From contig NZ_QOIN01000047.1 in the NCBI RefSeq assembly GCF_003323715.1, positions 310,001 to 374,000 on the forward strand: a stretch of 64,000 nt of DNA, in the 5' to 3' direction. Numbering within the stretch: position 1 is the first letter of the stretch; each line of letters starts with the position of its first letter. This stretch comes from Streptomyces diacarni. Its GTDB lineage: Bacteria; Actinomycetota; Actinomycetes; Streptomycetales; Streptomycetaceae. The notes beneath the pieces were generated by a model that made no database searches, was not told where the DNA came from, and worked only from the letters and a program-made list of their open reading frames with translations. Position numbers and translations under genes: made by a program. Below are positions 36,213-44,877 of the stretch, in pieces.

Positions 36213-36752
36213 TTACTTACCAGCCTTTCCGACCTTGCGGCGGATGACCTCGCCTGCGTACTTCACGCCCTTGGCCTTGTAGGGGTCGGGCTTGCGCAGC
36301 TTGCGGATCTTCGCGGCGACCTCGCCGACCCGCTGCTTGTCGATGCCCTCGACCGTGAACTTGGTCGGAGTGTCGACCTTGAAGGAGATCCCTTCCGGGG
36401 CCTCCACCAGGATCGGGTGGCTGTAGCCCAGCGAGAACTCCAGGTTGGAGCCCTTGGCCTGGACGCGGTAGCCGACACCGCTGATTTCGAGGTCCTTGGT
36501 GAATCCCTGGGTCACGCCAGTGATCATGTTCGCCACCAGCGTGCGGGACAGACCGTGCAGGGCCCTGTTCCGGCTCTCGTCGTTCGGACGGGAGACGACG
36601 AGCGCGCCGTCCTCGCCCTTGGCGATCTCGATGGGCGTGGCGACGGTGTGCGCGAGGGAGCCCTTGGGGCCCTTCACGGCGACCGTCTGGCCATCGATGG
36701 TGACGTCCACACCGGCGGGAACCTGGATGGGGAGCTTGCCGATTCGCGACAT
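36213..36752 (-). CDS. rplF: Ribosomal protein L6
   Basis: 179 aa. MSRIGKLPIQVPAGVDVTID, LHGLSRTLVANMITGVTQGF and RKPDPYKAKGVKYAGEVIRR are diagnostic. The ATG at 36752 is the family start; the frame is open upstream but only over the out-of-frame rpsH end. Confidence 0.98.
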   Translation of the reverse strand: MSRIGKLPIQVPAGVDVTIDGQTVAVKGPKGSLAHTVATPIEIAKGEDGALVVSRPNDESRNRALHGLSRTLVANMITGVTQGFTKDLEISGVGYRVQAKGSNLEFSLGYSHPILVEAPEGISFKVDTPTKFTVEGIDKQRVGEVAAKIRKLRKPDPYKAKGVKYAGEVIRRKVGKAGK

Positions 36753-36775
36753 GGCTTTACCTCCGTTCCCTTCCG

Positions 36776-37174
36776 TTACCAGACGTAGGCGAGGACTTCC
36801 CCGCCCACACCCTTCTTGCTGGCCTGCTTGTCGGTGAGGAGACCGTGCGACGTGGAGATGATCGCCACGCCGAGGCCGCCGAGCACCTTCGGCAGGTTGG
36901 TGGACTTTGCGTAGACCCGCAGACCCGGCTTCGAGATCCGCTTGATGCCGGCGATCGAGCGCTCGCGGTTCGGGCCGAACTTCAGCTCGAGCACCAGGCT
37001 CTTGCCGACCCTGGCGTCCTCGGTCTTCCAACCGGTGATGAAGCCCTCCTGCTGGAGGATCTCCGCGATGTGCGACTTGATCTTGCTGTGCGGCATCTCG
37101 ACGGAGTCGTGGTACGCCGAGTTCGCGTTCCGCAGACGCGTGAGCATGTCTGCGATGGGATCGGTCATGGTCAT
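36776..37174 (-). CDS. rpsH: Ribosomal protein S8
   Basis: 132 aa. MTMTDPIADMLTRLRNANSA, RISKPGLRVYAKSTNLPKVL and GLGVAIISTSHGLLTDKQA are diagnostic. A 164-bp gap separates it from rpsZ, the widest inside the spc cluster. Confidence 0.98.
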   Translation of the reverse strand: MTMTDPIADMLTRLRNANSAYHDSVEMPHSKIKSHIAEILQQEGFITGWKTEDARVGKSLVLELKFGPNRERSIAGIKRISKPGLRVYAKSTNLPKVLGGLGVAIISTSHGLLTDKQASKKGVGGEVLAYVW

Positions 37175-37338
37175 GTGATGGCCTTCGGCCTCTCTCGCCG
37201 GGGTTTCCCTGTCTGCGTCGTCCCTCTCCCCGTCCGCCGGCCTGACGGCCGACGACGGGACGGGTGCGTCGCGGGGGACCTACGGCGTAGTAAGCGACTG
37301 TTCAGCTTACCGAGAGATCCCGGAGTTACCCGAAAGGG

Positions 37339-37524
37339 TTACCAGGAGCTCTTGGTCACGCCCGGCAGCTCGCCGCGGTGCGCCATCTCACGGAGGCACA
37401 CACGGCACAGGCCGAACTTGCGGTACACGGAGTGGGGACGGCCGCAGCGCTGGCAGCGCGTGTAGGCACGCACCGAGAACTTCGGCTTGCGGCTGGCCTT
37501 GGAGATCAGAGCCTTCTTCGCCAT
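37339..37524 (-). CDS. rpsZ: Ribosomal protein S14, zinc type
   Basis: 61-aa short S14 with four Cys zinc ligands (Cys24, Cys27, Cys40, Cys43): RCQRCGRPHSVYRKFGLCRV. This is the zinc-dependent (type Z) form. 2-bp gap after rplE. Confidence 0.98.
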   Translation of the reverse strand: MAKKALISKASRKPKFSVRAYTRCQRCGRPHSVYRKFGLCRVCLREMAHRGELPGVTKSSW

Positions 37525-37526
37525 GG

Positions 37527-38090
37527 TCAGTTCTCCTTGAACGGGAAGCCGAGGTGACGAAGCAGGGCACGGCCCTCGTCGTCGCTGGTCGCCGTGGTGA
37601 CCACGGTGATGTCCATGCCCCGGACCCGGTCGATCTTGTCCTGGTCGATCTCGTGGAACATGACCTGCTCCGTGAGACCGAAGGTGTAGTTGCCTCGTCC
37701 GTCGAACTGCTTGGGCGACAGACCGCGGAAGTCGCGGATGCGCGGCAGCGCGAGGGACAGCAGGCGGTCCAGGAACTCCCACATCCGGTCGCCGCGCAGC
37801 GTCACGTGGGCGCCGATCGGCTGGCCCTCACGCAGCTTGAACTGCGCGATGGACTTGCGGGCCTTGGTGACGGCCGGCTTCTGGCCGGTGATCGTGGCGA
37901 GGTCCTTGATGGCGCCCTCGATCAGCTTGGAGTCGCGGGCGGCGTCGCCCACACCCATGTTGACCACGATCTTGGTCAGGCCGGGGATCTGCATGACGTT
38001 CTCGTAGGAGAACTGCTCCTGCAGCTTGCCCTGGATCTCTTCGCGGTAGCGCTGCTTCAGGCGCGGGGCCTGCGTGGTGGTGGCAGTCAT
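37527..38090 (-). CDS. rplE: Ribosomal protein L5
   Basis: 5S rRNA-binding protein, 187 aa. FSYENVMQIPGLTKIVVNMG, KPAVTKARKSIAQFKLREGQ and FPEIDQDK-type segment (FHEIDQDKIDRVRGMDITVV) are present. TGATG overlap with the rplX stop. Confidence 0.98.
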   Translation of the reverse strand: MTATTTQAPRLKQRYREEIQGKLQEQFSYENVMQIPGLTKIVVNMGVGDAARDSKLIEGAIKDLATITGQKPAVTKARKSIAQFKLREGQPIGAHVTLRGDRMWEFLDRLLSLALPRIRDFRGLSPKQFDGRGNYTFGLTEQVMFHEIDQDKIDRVRGMDITVVTTATSDDEGRALLRHLGFPFKEN

Positions 38091-38413
38091 CAGATGTCCT
38101 CACCGGTCCGCTTGGCAACGCGGATCTTGTTGCCTTCGTCGTCGAAGCGGTACCCGACGCGGGTCACGACCTTCTTGCCGTCCGCCTCCACGACCAGCTG
38201 AACGTTGCTGACGTGGACCGGGGCCTCGGTCGTCACGATGCCGCCGGTCTGCGAACCGCGAGCCGTCTGACCGGCCTTGGTGTGCTTCTTGACCCGGTTG
38301 ACACCCTCGACCAGGACGCGGTCCTCGCGGGGCATGGCCTTGATGACCTTGCCCTGCTTGCCCTTGTCCTTACCGGTGATGACCTGGACCAGGTCGCCCT
38401 TCTTGATCTTCAT
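38090..38413 (-). CDS. rplX: Ribosomal protein L24
   Basis: 107 aa, KOW-type: MKIKKGDLVQVITGKDKGKQ, GKVIKAMPREDRVLVEGVN. The ATG at 38413 is preferred: it lies nine bases after GGAGGT, whereas an upstream GTG at 38419 overlapping the rplN stop is too close. Confidence 0.97.
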   Translation of the reverse strand: MKIKKGDLVQVITGKDKGKQGKVIKAMPREDRVLVEGVNRVKKHTKAGQTARGSQTGGIVTTEAPVHVSNVQLVVEADGKKVVTRVGYRFDDEGNKIRVAKRTGEDI

Positions 38414-38415
38414 GG

Positions 38416-38784
38416 TCACAGCACCTCCGGCGCGAGCGAGATGATCTTCATGAACTTCTTCTCGCGCAGCTCACGACCCACGGGGCCGAAGATGCGGGTG
38501 CCGCGAGGGTCGCCGTCGTTCTTGAGGATGACGGCGGCGTTTTCGTCGAACCGGATGTACGAACCGTCCGGGCGACGGCGCTCCTTGACGGTGCGCACGA
38601 TGACGGCCTTGACGATGTCGCCCTTCTTCACGTTCCCACCGGGGATCGCGTCCTTGACGGTAGCGACAATGACGTCACCGACGCCCGCGTAGCGCCGGCC
38701 CGAACCGCCGAGCACACGGATGGTGAGGATTTCCTTCGCACCCGTGTTGTCGGCGACGCGAAGCCGGGACTCCTGCTGGATCAC
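38416..38784 (-). CDS. rplN: Ribosomal protein L14
   Basis: 122 aa. MIQQESRLRVADNTGAKEIL, GVGDVIVATVKDAIPGGNVK and GTRIFGPVGRELREKKFMKI are diagnostic. It follows rpsQ after 105 bp containing a hairpin. Confidence 0.98.
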   Translation of the reverse strand: MIQQESRLRVADNTGAKEILTIRVLGGSGRRYAGVGDVIVATVKDAIPGGNVKKGDIVKAVIVRTVKERRRPDGSYIRFDENAAVILKNDGDPRGTRIFGPVGRELREKKFMKIISLAPEVL

Positions 38785-38812
38785 GTCTATCTCCTGTATG
38801 TCTGCCGGTTCC

Positions 38813-38846
38813 CGGCAGGGGACCCCTCATCGGGCGTCCCCTGCCG
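38813..38846 (-). other. Intercistronic hairpin between rpsQ and rplN
   Basis: 11-bp inverted repeat CGGCAGGGGAC / GTCCCCTGCCG with a 12-nt loop, inside the only sizeable gap of the rplP-rplE stretch. It could be an attenuator or an mRNA-processing/stability element. No T-run. Confidence 0.6.
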
Positions 38847-38889
38847 AGCCTGGCGGAACGACCTGTGGACTCGGGACGAGCCCCAGGAA

Positions 38890-39174
38890 TTACTTGGCCT
38901 TCTCGAGGATCTCGACGATGCGCCAGCGCTTCGTGGCGGACAGCGGCCGGGTCTCCATCAGGAGAACGCGGTCGCCGACACCGGCAGCGTTCTGCTCGTC
39001 GTGCGCCTTGAGCTTGTTGGTACGGCGGATGACCTTGCCGTACAGCGCGTGCGTCACGCGGTCCTCGACGGCGACGACGACGGTCTTGTCCATCTTGTCG
39101 CTGACGACCAGACCCTGCCGGGTCTTGCGGAAGCCGCGCTGCTCTGTCTTCTCAGTCACGTTCGTCTCGCTCAT
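38890..39174 (-). CDS. rpsQ: Ribosomal protein S17
   Basis: 94 aa. RKTRQGLVVSDKMDKTVVVA, HALYGKVIRRTNKLKAHDEQ and VLLMETRPLSATKRWRIVEI are diagnostic. One-base overlap with the rpmC stop. Confidence 0.98.
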   Translation of the reverse strand: MSETNVTEKTEQRGFRKTRQGLVVSDKMDKTVVVAVEDRVTHALYGKVIRRTNKLKAHDEQNAAGVGDRVLLMETRPLSATKRWRIVEILEKAK

Positions 39175-39398
39175 CAGGCGCTCTCCACCGTCTCGATGCC
39201 CAGCTCGCGCTCACGCATCAGGGTGTAGATCCGGGCGATGTCCTTGCGGACGGCCTTGAGCCGGCCGTGGTTTTCAAGCTGCCCGGTCGCCGCCTGGAAG
39301 CGGAGGTTGAACAGCTCTTCCTTGGCTTCGCGGAGCTTGGCCACAAGCTCCTCGTCGCCCAGCTCACGCAGCTCGGACGCCTTGGTTCCGGCCGCCAT
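39174..39398 (-). CDS. rpmC: Ribosomal protein L29
   Basis: 74 aa. ELVAKLREAKEELFNLRFQA and TGQLENHGRLKAVRKDIARI are diagnostic. The ATG at 39398 overlaps the rplP stop by one base (TGATG); a GTG one codon upstream is less likely. Confidence 0.97.
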   Translation of the reverse strand: MAAGTKASELRELGDEELVAKLREAKEELFNLRFQAATGQLENHGRLKAVRKDIARIYTLMRERELGIETVESA

Positions 39399-39817
39399 CA
39401 CGCGTCACCTGCCTCGCGCCGCACGATGCGGCACTTCATCGGAAGCTTGTGGGCGGCGCGGGTGAGCGCCTCCTTGGCAATCTTCTCGTTCGGGTAGGAC
39501 AGCTCGAACATCACGCGACCAGGCTTGACGTTCGCGACCCACCACTCCGGCGAACCCTTACCGGAACCCATGCGGGTCTCGGCGGGCTTCTTGGTGAGCG
39601 GGCGGTCCGGGTAGATGTTGATCCAGACCTTGCCGCCACGCTTGATGTGACGCGTCATGGAGATACGAGCTGCCTCGATCTGCCGGTTCGTCACGTAGGC
39701 GGCGGTGACGGCCTGGATGCCGTACTCACCGAAAGCAACCTCGGTGCCACCCTTGGCCATGCCGGTGCGCTTCGGGTGGTGCTGCTTGCGGTGCTTGACC
39801 CTGCGCGGGATCAGCAT
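39398..39817 (-). CDS. rplP: Ribosomal protein L16
   Basis: 139 aa. MLIPRRVKHRKQHHPKRTGM, GEYGIQAVTAAYVTNRQIEA and RMGSGKGSPEWWVANVKPGR are diagnostic. 3-bp gap after rpsC. Confidence 0.98.
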   Translation of the reverse strand: MLIPRRVKHRKQHHPKRTGMAKGGTEVAFGEYGIQAVTAAYVTNRQIEAARISMTRHIKRGGKVWINIYPDRPLTKKPAETRMGSGKGSPEWWVANVKPGRVMFELSYPNEKIAKEALTRAAHKLPMKCRIVRREAGDA

Positions 39818-39820
39818 GGG

Positions 39821-40648
39821 TCAGCTCTCCTTTCCAGAAGCGCTCGGCTCGGCGGCAGCACCGGCGGGCGCCGCGGACTCCGCCTTGGGAGCCTCGGCCT
39901 GCTGGTTCTGCTGCGGCTTGCGGCCGCGACGCTCGCCGCCCCGACGGGGACGGTCGTTACCGCCGCCGCGCGAGGGGCGGTTGCCGGCACGGGCAGCGGC
40001 GTTCTCGGCGCGGACCTCGGAGATGTTCTTGACATCGCCCTTGTAGATCCACACCTTCACACCGATGCGGCCGAAGGTCGTCTTGGCCTCGAAGAAGCCG
40101 TAGTCGACGTTGGCGCGCAGGGTGTGCAGCGGCACCCGGCCCTCGCGGTAGAACTCCGAGCGCGACATCTCGGCACCGCCGAGACGACCGCCGCACTGGA
40201 TCTTGATGCCCTTGGCACCGGCCTTCATCGCCGTCTGCATGCTCTTGCGCATGGCGCGGCGGAAGGAGACCCGGGAGGACAGCTGCTCGGCGACCGCCTG
40301 GGCCACGAGCTGCGCGTCCGTCTCGGGGTTCTTCACCTCGAGGATGTTGAACTGGATCTGCTTGCCGGTCAGCTTCTCCAGGTTGCCGCGCAGGCGGTCG
40401 GCCTCGGCGCCGCGGCGGCCGATGACGATGCCGGGACGGGCGGTGTGGACGTCGACGCGGACGCGGTCACGCGTGCGCTCGATCTCCACCTTGGAGATGC
40501 CGGCCCGCTCCATGCCCTGCGTGAGCATGCGGCGGATCGCGACGTCTTCCTTGACGTAGTCCTTGTAGAGCTTGTCGGCGTACCAACGCGACTTGAAGTC
40601 GGTGGTCACACCGAGCCGGAACCCGTGCGGGTTTACCTTCTGGCCCAT
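39821..40648 (-). CDS. rpsC: Ribosomal protein S3
   Basis: 275 aa. MGQKVNPHGFRLGVTTDFKS; KH domain with IVIGRRGAEADRLRGNLEKL; C-terminal core GRIGVKVWIYKGDV. The last 65 residues form an Arg/Gly then Gln/Ala-rich tail typical of actinobacterial S3. One-base overlap with the rplV stop. Confidence 0.98.
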   Translation of the reverse strand: MGQKVNPHGFRLGVTTDFKSRWYADKLYKDYVKEDVAIRRMLTQGMERAGISKVEIERTRDRVRVDVHTARPGIVIGRRGAEADRLRGNLEKLTGKQIQFNILEVKNPETDAQLVAQAVAEQLSSRVSFRRAMRKSMQTAMKAGAKGIKIQCGGRLGGAEMSRSEFYREGRVPLHTLRANVDYGFFEAKTTFGRIGVKVWIYKGDVKNISEVRAENAAARAGNRPSRGGGNDRPRRGGERRGRKPQQNQQAEAPKAESAAPAGAAAEPSASGKES

Positions 40649-41019
40649 TACCGGGTTCCTTCCTTGCTGCTCACGACCACGGTGATGTGGCTCGTCCGCT
40701 TACGGATCCGGTAGGCACGGCCCTGGGCGCGCGGCCGGAACCGCTTCAGGGTCGGGCCCTCGTCGACGTAGGCCTCGGAGATGTAGAGGCTGTCGGCGTC
40801 CGTGTGGTCGTAGTTGTGCGCGGCGTTGGCGATGGCGCTGTCCAGCACCTTGCCGACCGGCACGCTGGCGGCCTGCGGGGCGAAACGCAGGACCGCCTGA
40901 GCCTCCGTGGCGTCGAGGCCACGGACAAGGTCCACCACCCGGCGGGCCTTCATGGGCGTGACGCGCACATAGCGCGCGGAGGCCCTGGCTTCCATGGTTG
41001 TCCCTTCGGTGTCAGTCAT
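40648..41019 (-). CDS. rplV: Ribosomal protein L22
   Basis: 123 aa as called. ARYVRVTPMKARRVVDLVRG, RFAPQAASVPVGKVLDSAIA and RPRAQGRAYRIRKRTSHITV are diagnostic. A second ATG at 40995 (MEARASARYV) has a better ribosome-binding site (gaaggg) and may be the true start. Confidence 0.95.
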   Translation of the reverse strand: MTDTEGTTMEARASARYVRVTPMKARRVVDLVRGLDATEAQAVLRFAPQAASVPVGKVLDSAIANAAHNYDHTDADSLYISEAYVDEGPTLKRFRPRAQGRAYRIRKRTSHITVVVSSKEGTR

Positions 41020-41038
41020 GATCTACACACCCCGCCCG

Positions 41039-41320
41039 TCAACGACGACGCGACTTGCGGTCGTCCTTGACGTGGCCGCGGAAGGTGCGGGTCGGCGCGA
41101 ACTCGCCGAGCTTGTGGCCGACCATCGACTCGGTGACGAACACCGGGACGTGCTTGCGGCCGTCGTGCACCGCGATCGTGTGGCCCAGCATCGCCGGGAC
41201 GATCATCGAGCGGCGAGACCAGGTCTTGATGACGTTCTTGGTGCCCGCGTCGTTCTGGGTGTCCACCTTCTTCACAAGGTGGTCGTCGACGAAAGGCCCC
41301 TTCTTGAGACTGCGCGGCAT
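41039..41320 (-). CDS. rpsS: Ribosomal protein S19
   Basis: 93 aa. MPRSLKKGPFVDDHLVKKVD, RRSMIVPAMLGHTIAVHDGR and GEFAPTRTFRGHVKDDRKSR are diagnostic. 14 bp after rplB. Confidence 0.98.
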   Translation of the reverse strand: MPRSLKKGPFVDDHLVKKVDTQNDAGTKNVIKTWSRRSMIVPAMLGHTIAVHDGRKHVPVFVTESMVGHKLGEFAPTRTFRGHVKDDRKSRRR

Positions 41321-41334
41321 CTAAAACCCGCCTC

Positions 41335-42171
41335 CTAGCGCTTCTTGTTCGTCTTGCGGCGGCGGACGATGTACTTGTTGCTGGCCTTCTTCGGCGAGCG
41401 CGTACGGCCCTCCTTCTGACCCCACGGCGAAACCGGGTGGCGGCCACCGGAGGTACGACCCTCACCACCACCGTGCGGGTGGTCGATCGGGTTCATGACC
41501 ACACCGCGGACGGTCGGGCGAACGCCCTTCCACCGCATACGGCCGGCCTTGCCCCAGTTGATGTTCGACTGCTCGGCGTTGCCGACCTCGCCGACAGTGG
41601 CGCGGCAGCGGGCGTCGACCAGGCGGATCTCACCGGACGGCATGCGCAGGTGGGCCATGCGGCCCTCCTTCGCCAGCAACTGCACCGAAGCACCGGCGGA
41701 GCGCGCGAACTTGGCGCCGCCGCCCGGGTTCAGCTCGATCGCGTGGATCGTCGTACCGACCGGGATGTAGCGCAGCGGCAGGTTGTTGCCCGGCTTGATG
41801 TCGGCGCCCTGGCCGTTCTCGATCCGGTCGCCCTGCTGGATGCCGCGGGGGGCGAGGATGTAGCGCTTCTCGCCGTCCACGTAGTGCAGCAGCGCGATGC
41901 GCGCGGTGCGGTTCGGGTCGTACTCGATGTGCGCGACCTTGGCCGGCACGCCGTCCTTGTCGTGCCGACGGAAGTCGATCACGCGGTAGGCGCGCTTGTG
42001 GCCACCACCCTGGTGGCGTGCGGTCACACGGCCGGCGTTGTTACGGCCGCCCTTGCTGTGCAGCGGGCGGACCAGCGACTTCTCCGGCGTGTCCCGCGTG
42101 ATCTCGACGAAGTCGGCGACGCTGGCGCCACGACGGCCAGGAGTCGTCGGCTTGTACTTGCGGATACCCAT
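41335..42171 (-). CDS. rplB: Ribosomal protein L2
   Basis: Peptidyl-transferase-adjacent 50S protein, 278 aa. MGIRKYKPTTPGRRGASVAD, HKRAYRVIDFRRHDKDGVPA and the catalytic-site loop NPIDHPHGGGEGRTSGGRHP are diagnostic. Confidence 0.98.
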   Translation of the reverse strand: MGIRKYKPTTPGRRGASVADFVEITRDTPEKSLVRPLHSKGGRNNAGRVTARHQGGGHKRAYRVIDFRRHDKDGVPAKVAHIEYDPNRTARIALLHYVDGEKRYILAPRGIQQGDRIENGQGADIKPGNNLPLRYIPVGTTIHAIELNPGGGAKFARSAGASVQLLAKEGRMAHLRMPSGEIRLVDARCRATVGEVGNAEQSNINWGKAGRMRWKGVRPTVRGVVMNPIDHPHGGGEGRTSGGRHPVSPWGQKEGRTRSPKKASNKYIVRRRKTNKKR

Positions 42172-42218
42172 TTCTCAGTCCTCGGAATATTCCGGACTTC
42201 AGAACGTCCCCGCCTCCG

Positions 42219-42641
42219 TCAGGAGGCCGGGCCGCCGAAGATGTCGATACGGTCGCCCTCGGCGAGGGTCACGATGGCGCGCTTGGTGTCGGCGCGCTTG
42301 CCGTAACCGGTGCGGGTGCGCTTGCGCTTGCCCTGACGGTTGATCGTGTTGACGCCGGCGACCTTGACCGAGAAGACCTCTTCCACGGCCTGCTTGATCT
42401 GGGTCTTGTTCGCCCGCGGGTCGACGATGAACGTGTACTTGTTCTCGTCCAGCAGCGCGTAGCTCTTCTCCGAGACGACCGGCCGCAGGAGCAGGTCGCG
42501 CGGGTCGGAGAACGTCTTGCTCGGCTCGGCCGGCGCGAGCTCGCCCGGGCCCTCGGCCGCGCGACGGGCGGCCTTGGCGACGCGGGCGGCCTTCGCGGCC
42601 TTCGCTGCCTTGGAGGCGATGCTCGGGTGTCGCGTAGCCAT
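42219..42641 (-). CDS. rplW: Ribosomal protein L23
   Basis: Exit-tunnel docking protein, 140 aa. DLLLRPVVSEKSYALLDENK, YTFIVDPRANKTQIKQAVEE and RTRTGYGKRADTKRAIVTL are diagnostic. An Ala/Lys-rich N-terminal extension of about 40 residues precedes the core. One-base overlap with the rplD stop. Confidence 0.97.
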   Translation of the reverse strand: MATRHPSIASKAAKAAKAARVAKAARRAAEGPGELAPAEPSKTFSDPRDLLLRPVVSEKSYALLDENKYTFIVDPRANKTQIKQAVEEVFSVKVAGVNTINRQGKRKRTRTGYGKRADTKRAIVTLAEGDRIDIFGGPAS

Positions 42642-43297
42642 CAGGCGTCGCTCCCTTCGGTGTGGGCCTTCGGGCCAGCAACGAAGGACTCCAGCGCGGC
42701 CTGGGTGAAGACCACGTCGTCGGAGACGAGCACGTCGTAGGTGTTGAGCTGGCCCGGCTCCAGGATGTGCACCTGGGGCAGGTTGCGGGCGGACAGCCAG
42801 GTCTGCTCGTCACTGCGCTCGGCGACGAGCAGCACGTGCTTGCGCTCGCTGACCTTGCCCAGCAGCGTCTTGGCCGCCTTGGTGGAGGCCACGCCGTCGG
42901 CGCTGTCGACCACGCCGGAGACGACGTGGACGCGGCTGTGGCGGGCCCGGTCGGAGAGCGCACCGCGCAGGGCGGCGGCCTTCATCTTCTTCGGGGTCCG
43001 CTGCGCGTAGTCCCGCGGGACGGGACCGTGCACGACGCCACCGCCGGCGAACTGCGGAGCGCGGGTCGAACCCTGACGGGCGCGGCCTGTGCCCTTCTGG
43101 CGGTACGGCTTCTTGCCACCGCCGCGGACCTCGCCGCGCGTCTTGGTCTTGTGCGTGCCCTGGCGGGCAGCGGCCAGCTGGGCGACGACGACCTGGTGGA
43201 TCAGCGGAACGCTGACCTGCGCGTCGAAGATCTCCGCGGGGAGCTCGACGGTCCCGGTCTTGTCGCCGGCCGGCGAAAGGATGTCAATGGTGCTCAT
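42641..43297 (-). CDS. rplD: Ribosomal protein L4
   Basis: 218 aa. ARQGTHKTKTRGEVRGGGKK, PYRQKGTGRARQGSTRAPQF and TPKKMKAAALRGALSDRARH are diagnostic. The ATG at 43297 matches the family N-terminus. 7 bp after rplC. Confidence 0.98.
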   Translation of the reverse strand: MSTIDILSPAGDKTGTVELPAEIFDAQVSVPLIHQVVVAQLAAARQGTHKTKTRGEVRGGGKKPYRQKGTGRARQGSTRAPQFAGGGVVHGPVPRDYAQRTPKKMKAAALRGALSDRARHSRVHVVSGVVDSADGVASTKAAKTLLGKVSERKHVLLVAERSDEQTWLSARNLPQVHILEPGQLNTYDVLVSDDVVFTQAALESFVAGPKAHTEGSDA

Positions 43298-43304
43298 CGG
43301 TTCC

Positions 43305-43949
43305 TCAAGCCCCCTTGGCCGCGGTACGGACCAGGACGAGGCCGCCGTTCGGACCGGGAACTGCGCCCTTGATGAGCAGCAGGCCCTTCTCCGCGTCAAC
43401 GGCGTGGACGGTCAGGTTCTGGGTGGTGACCCGCTCGTTGCCCATCCGGCCGGCCATGCGGGTGCCCTTGAAGACACGGCCCGGGGTGGCGCAGCCACCG
43501 ATGGCGCCCGGCTTGCGGTGGTTGCGGTGCGCACCGTGCGAGGCGCGGGCACCGTGGAAGCCGTGGCGCTTCATGCCGCCGGCGAAGCCCTTGCCCTTCG
43601 ACTTGCCGGTCACGTCGACCTTGACGCCGGACTCGAAGGTGTCCGCGCCCAGCTCCTGGCCGAGGGTGTACTCGGCGGAGTCGTTGGTGCGGATCTCCAC
43701 GAGGTGGCGACGGGGAGTGACGTCGGCCTTGGCGAAGTGGCCCTTGAGGGGCTTGTTCACCTTGCGCGGGTCGATCTCGCCGAAGGCGATCTGGACGGCC
43801 TCGTAGCCGTCCCTGTCTGCGGTGCGGACCTGGGTCACGACGTTCGGCCCGGCCTTGACGACGGTCACGGGCACGACGCGGTTGTTGTCGTCCCAGACCT
43901 GGGTCATGCCGAGCTTCTCGCCCAGGACGCCCTTGATCTGCTTAGCCAT
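43305..43949 (-). CDS. rplC: Ribosomal protein L3
   Basis: 214 aa. MAKQIKGVLGEKLGMTQVWD, GGMKRHGFHGARASHGAHRN and GRVFKGTRMAGRMGNERVTT are diagnostic. 15 bp after rpsJ. Confidence 0.98.
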   Translation of the reverse strand: MAKQIKGVLGEKLGMTQVWDDNNRVVPVTVVKAGPNVVTQVRTADRDGYEAVQIAFGEIDPRKVNKPLKGHFAKADVTPRRHLVEIRTNDSAEYTLGQELGADTFESGVKVDVTGKSKGKGFAGGMKRHGFHGARASHGAHRNHRKPGAIGGCATPGRVFKGTRMAGRMGNERVTTQNLTVHAVDAEKGLLLIKGAVPGPNGGLVLVRTAAKGA

Positions 43950-43964
43950 CTTCTACGACACCCC

Positions 43965-44273
43965 TCAGAGCTTGATCTCGATGTCGACGCCGGCCGGGAG
44001 GTCCAGGCGCATCAGCGAGTCAACGGTCTTGGGGGTCGGGTCGAGGATGTCGATCAGACGCTTGTGGGTACGCATCTCGAAGTGCTCGCGCGCGTCCTTG
44101 TACTTGTGCGGCGACTTGATGACGCAGTACACGTTCTTCTCTGTGGGCAGCGGCACCGGGCCGGCGACCGACGCGCCAGTACGCGTCACCGTCTCGACGA
44201 TCTTCTTCGCCGAGTTGTCGATGACCTCGTGGTCGTAGGCCTTGAGCCTGATGCGGATCTTCTGTCCCGCCAT
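43965..44273 (-). CDS. rpsJ: Ribosomal protein S10
   Basis: 102 aa, also the NusE transcription factor. MAGQKIRIRLKAYDHEVIDN, GPVPLPTEKNVYCVIKSPHK and HKRLIDILDPTPKTVDSLMR are diagnostic. First gene of the long ribosomal run; the frame extends upstream into the leader without family similarity. Confidence 0.98.
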   Translation of the reverse strand: MAGQKIRIRLKAYDHEVIDNSAKKIVETVTRTGASVAGPVPLPTEKNVYCVIKSPHKYKDAREHFEMRTHKRLIDILDPTPKTVDSLMRLDLPAGVDIEIKL

Positions 44274-44877
44274 GGCTACTTCGTAGTCCTGTCTCTCGTC
44301 ACGCTCTGGAACCCCGTGGGTTTCCCGTCCCGCTTCCACTTCCGACCCACGCGGTCGGGCGTGTCGGCTTGCTTCTCGTACGTCCGCCGTACGCAGGCGT
44401 ACGACTCCGCAGGGGATCCGCGCCGGGCGCCGCGGCGAACCGCAGCGGACCCTCGAAGGTCCCGCAAAAGGAAGAAGCCGGGGGGAGAAACCCACCGGGT
44501 GCCTGGCTGGAAGCCCCTCCTGCGCTTCCCGGAAGATTCCCGTACTTCCGCCCCTGATGAGGGGCGACGAATACCTGGGACTCGCTTCCAGTCCTCCCGG
44601 CGGGAGGCGCGCAGCATCGGCACTCAACCGAGCAACCTGGACAGTGTGCCACAGCGGGATTGGCGCTGGCCAATCCGGGCATTATCACGGGTCGGCCCCC
44701 ACACGCCCGCTGCCCCGCCGTCGGCGATCCGCCCCGCCCGCTCGCCGCGGCCCCGGGCCCCTCCACCCCGTCGTACCGCCGTGATCAGCGACGATGGCCT
44801 TGTCCGCGCACCGACGGTCACGCGTATCGTGGTGACTGCTCACGCAACGGACATACCGGTGGCGAACGAGGTGGGGG
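44274..44877 (-). other. S10 operon leader and upstream region
   Basis: About 600 bp without a recognisable gene between divergent rpsJ and the SseB-like gene. Short inverted repeats include CCCC-TGATGA-GGGG (44551-44564) and GGATTGGC-GCTG-GCCAATCC (44657-44676). A minus-strand TTGGCC followed 19 bp later by CACACT is a weak promoter candidate. It probably carries the S10 promoter and leader on one strand and the toxin-locus promoter on the other. Confidence 0.5.

Noticed and set aside
44299..44766. Minus-strand ORF in the S10 leader
   Set aside because: Low-complexity Arg/Gly/Ser translation, no ribosome-binding site, and it overlaps the expected leader and promoter.
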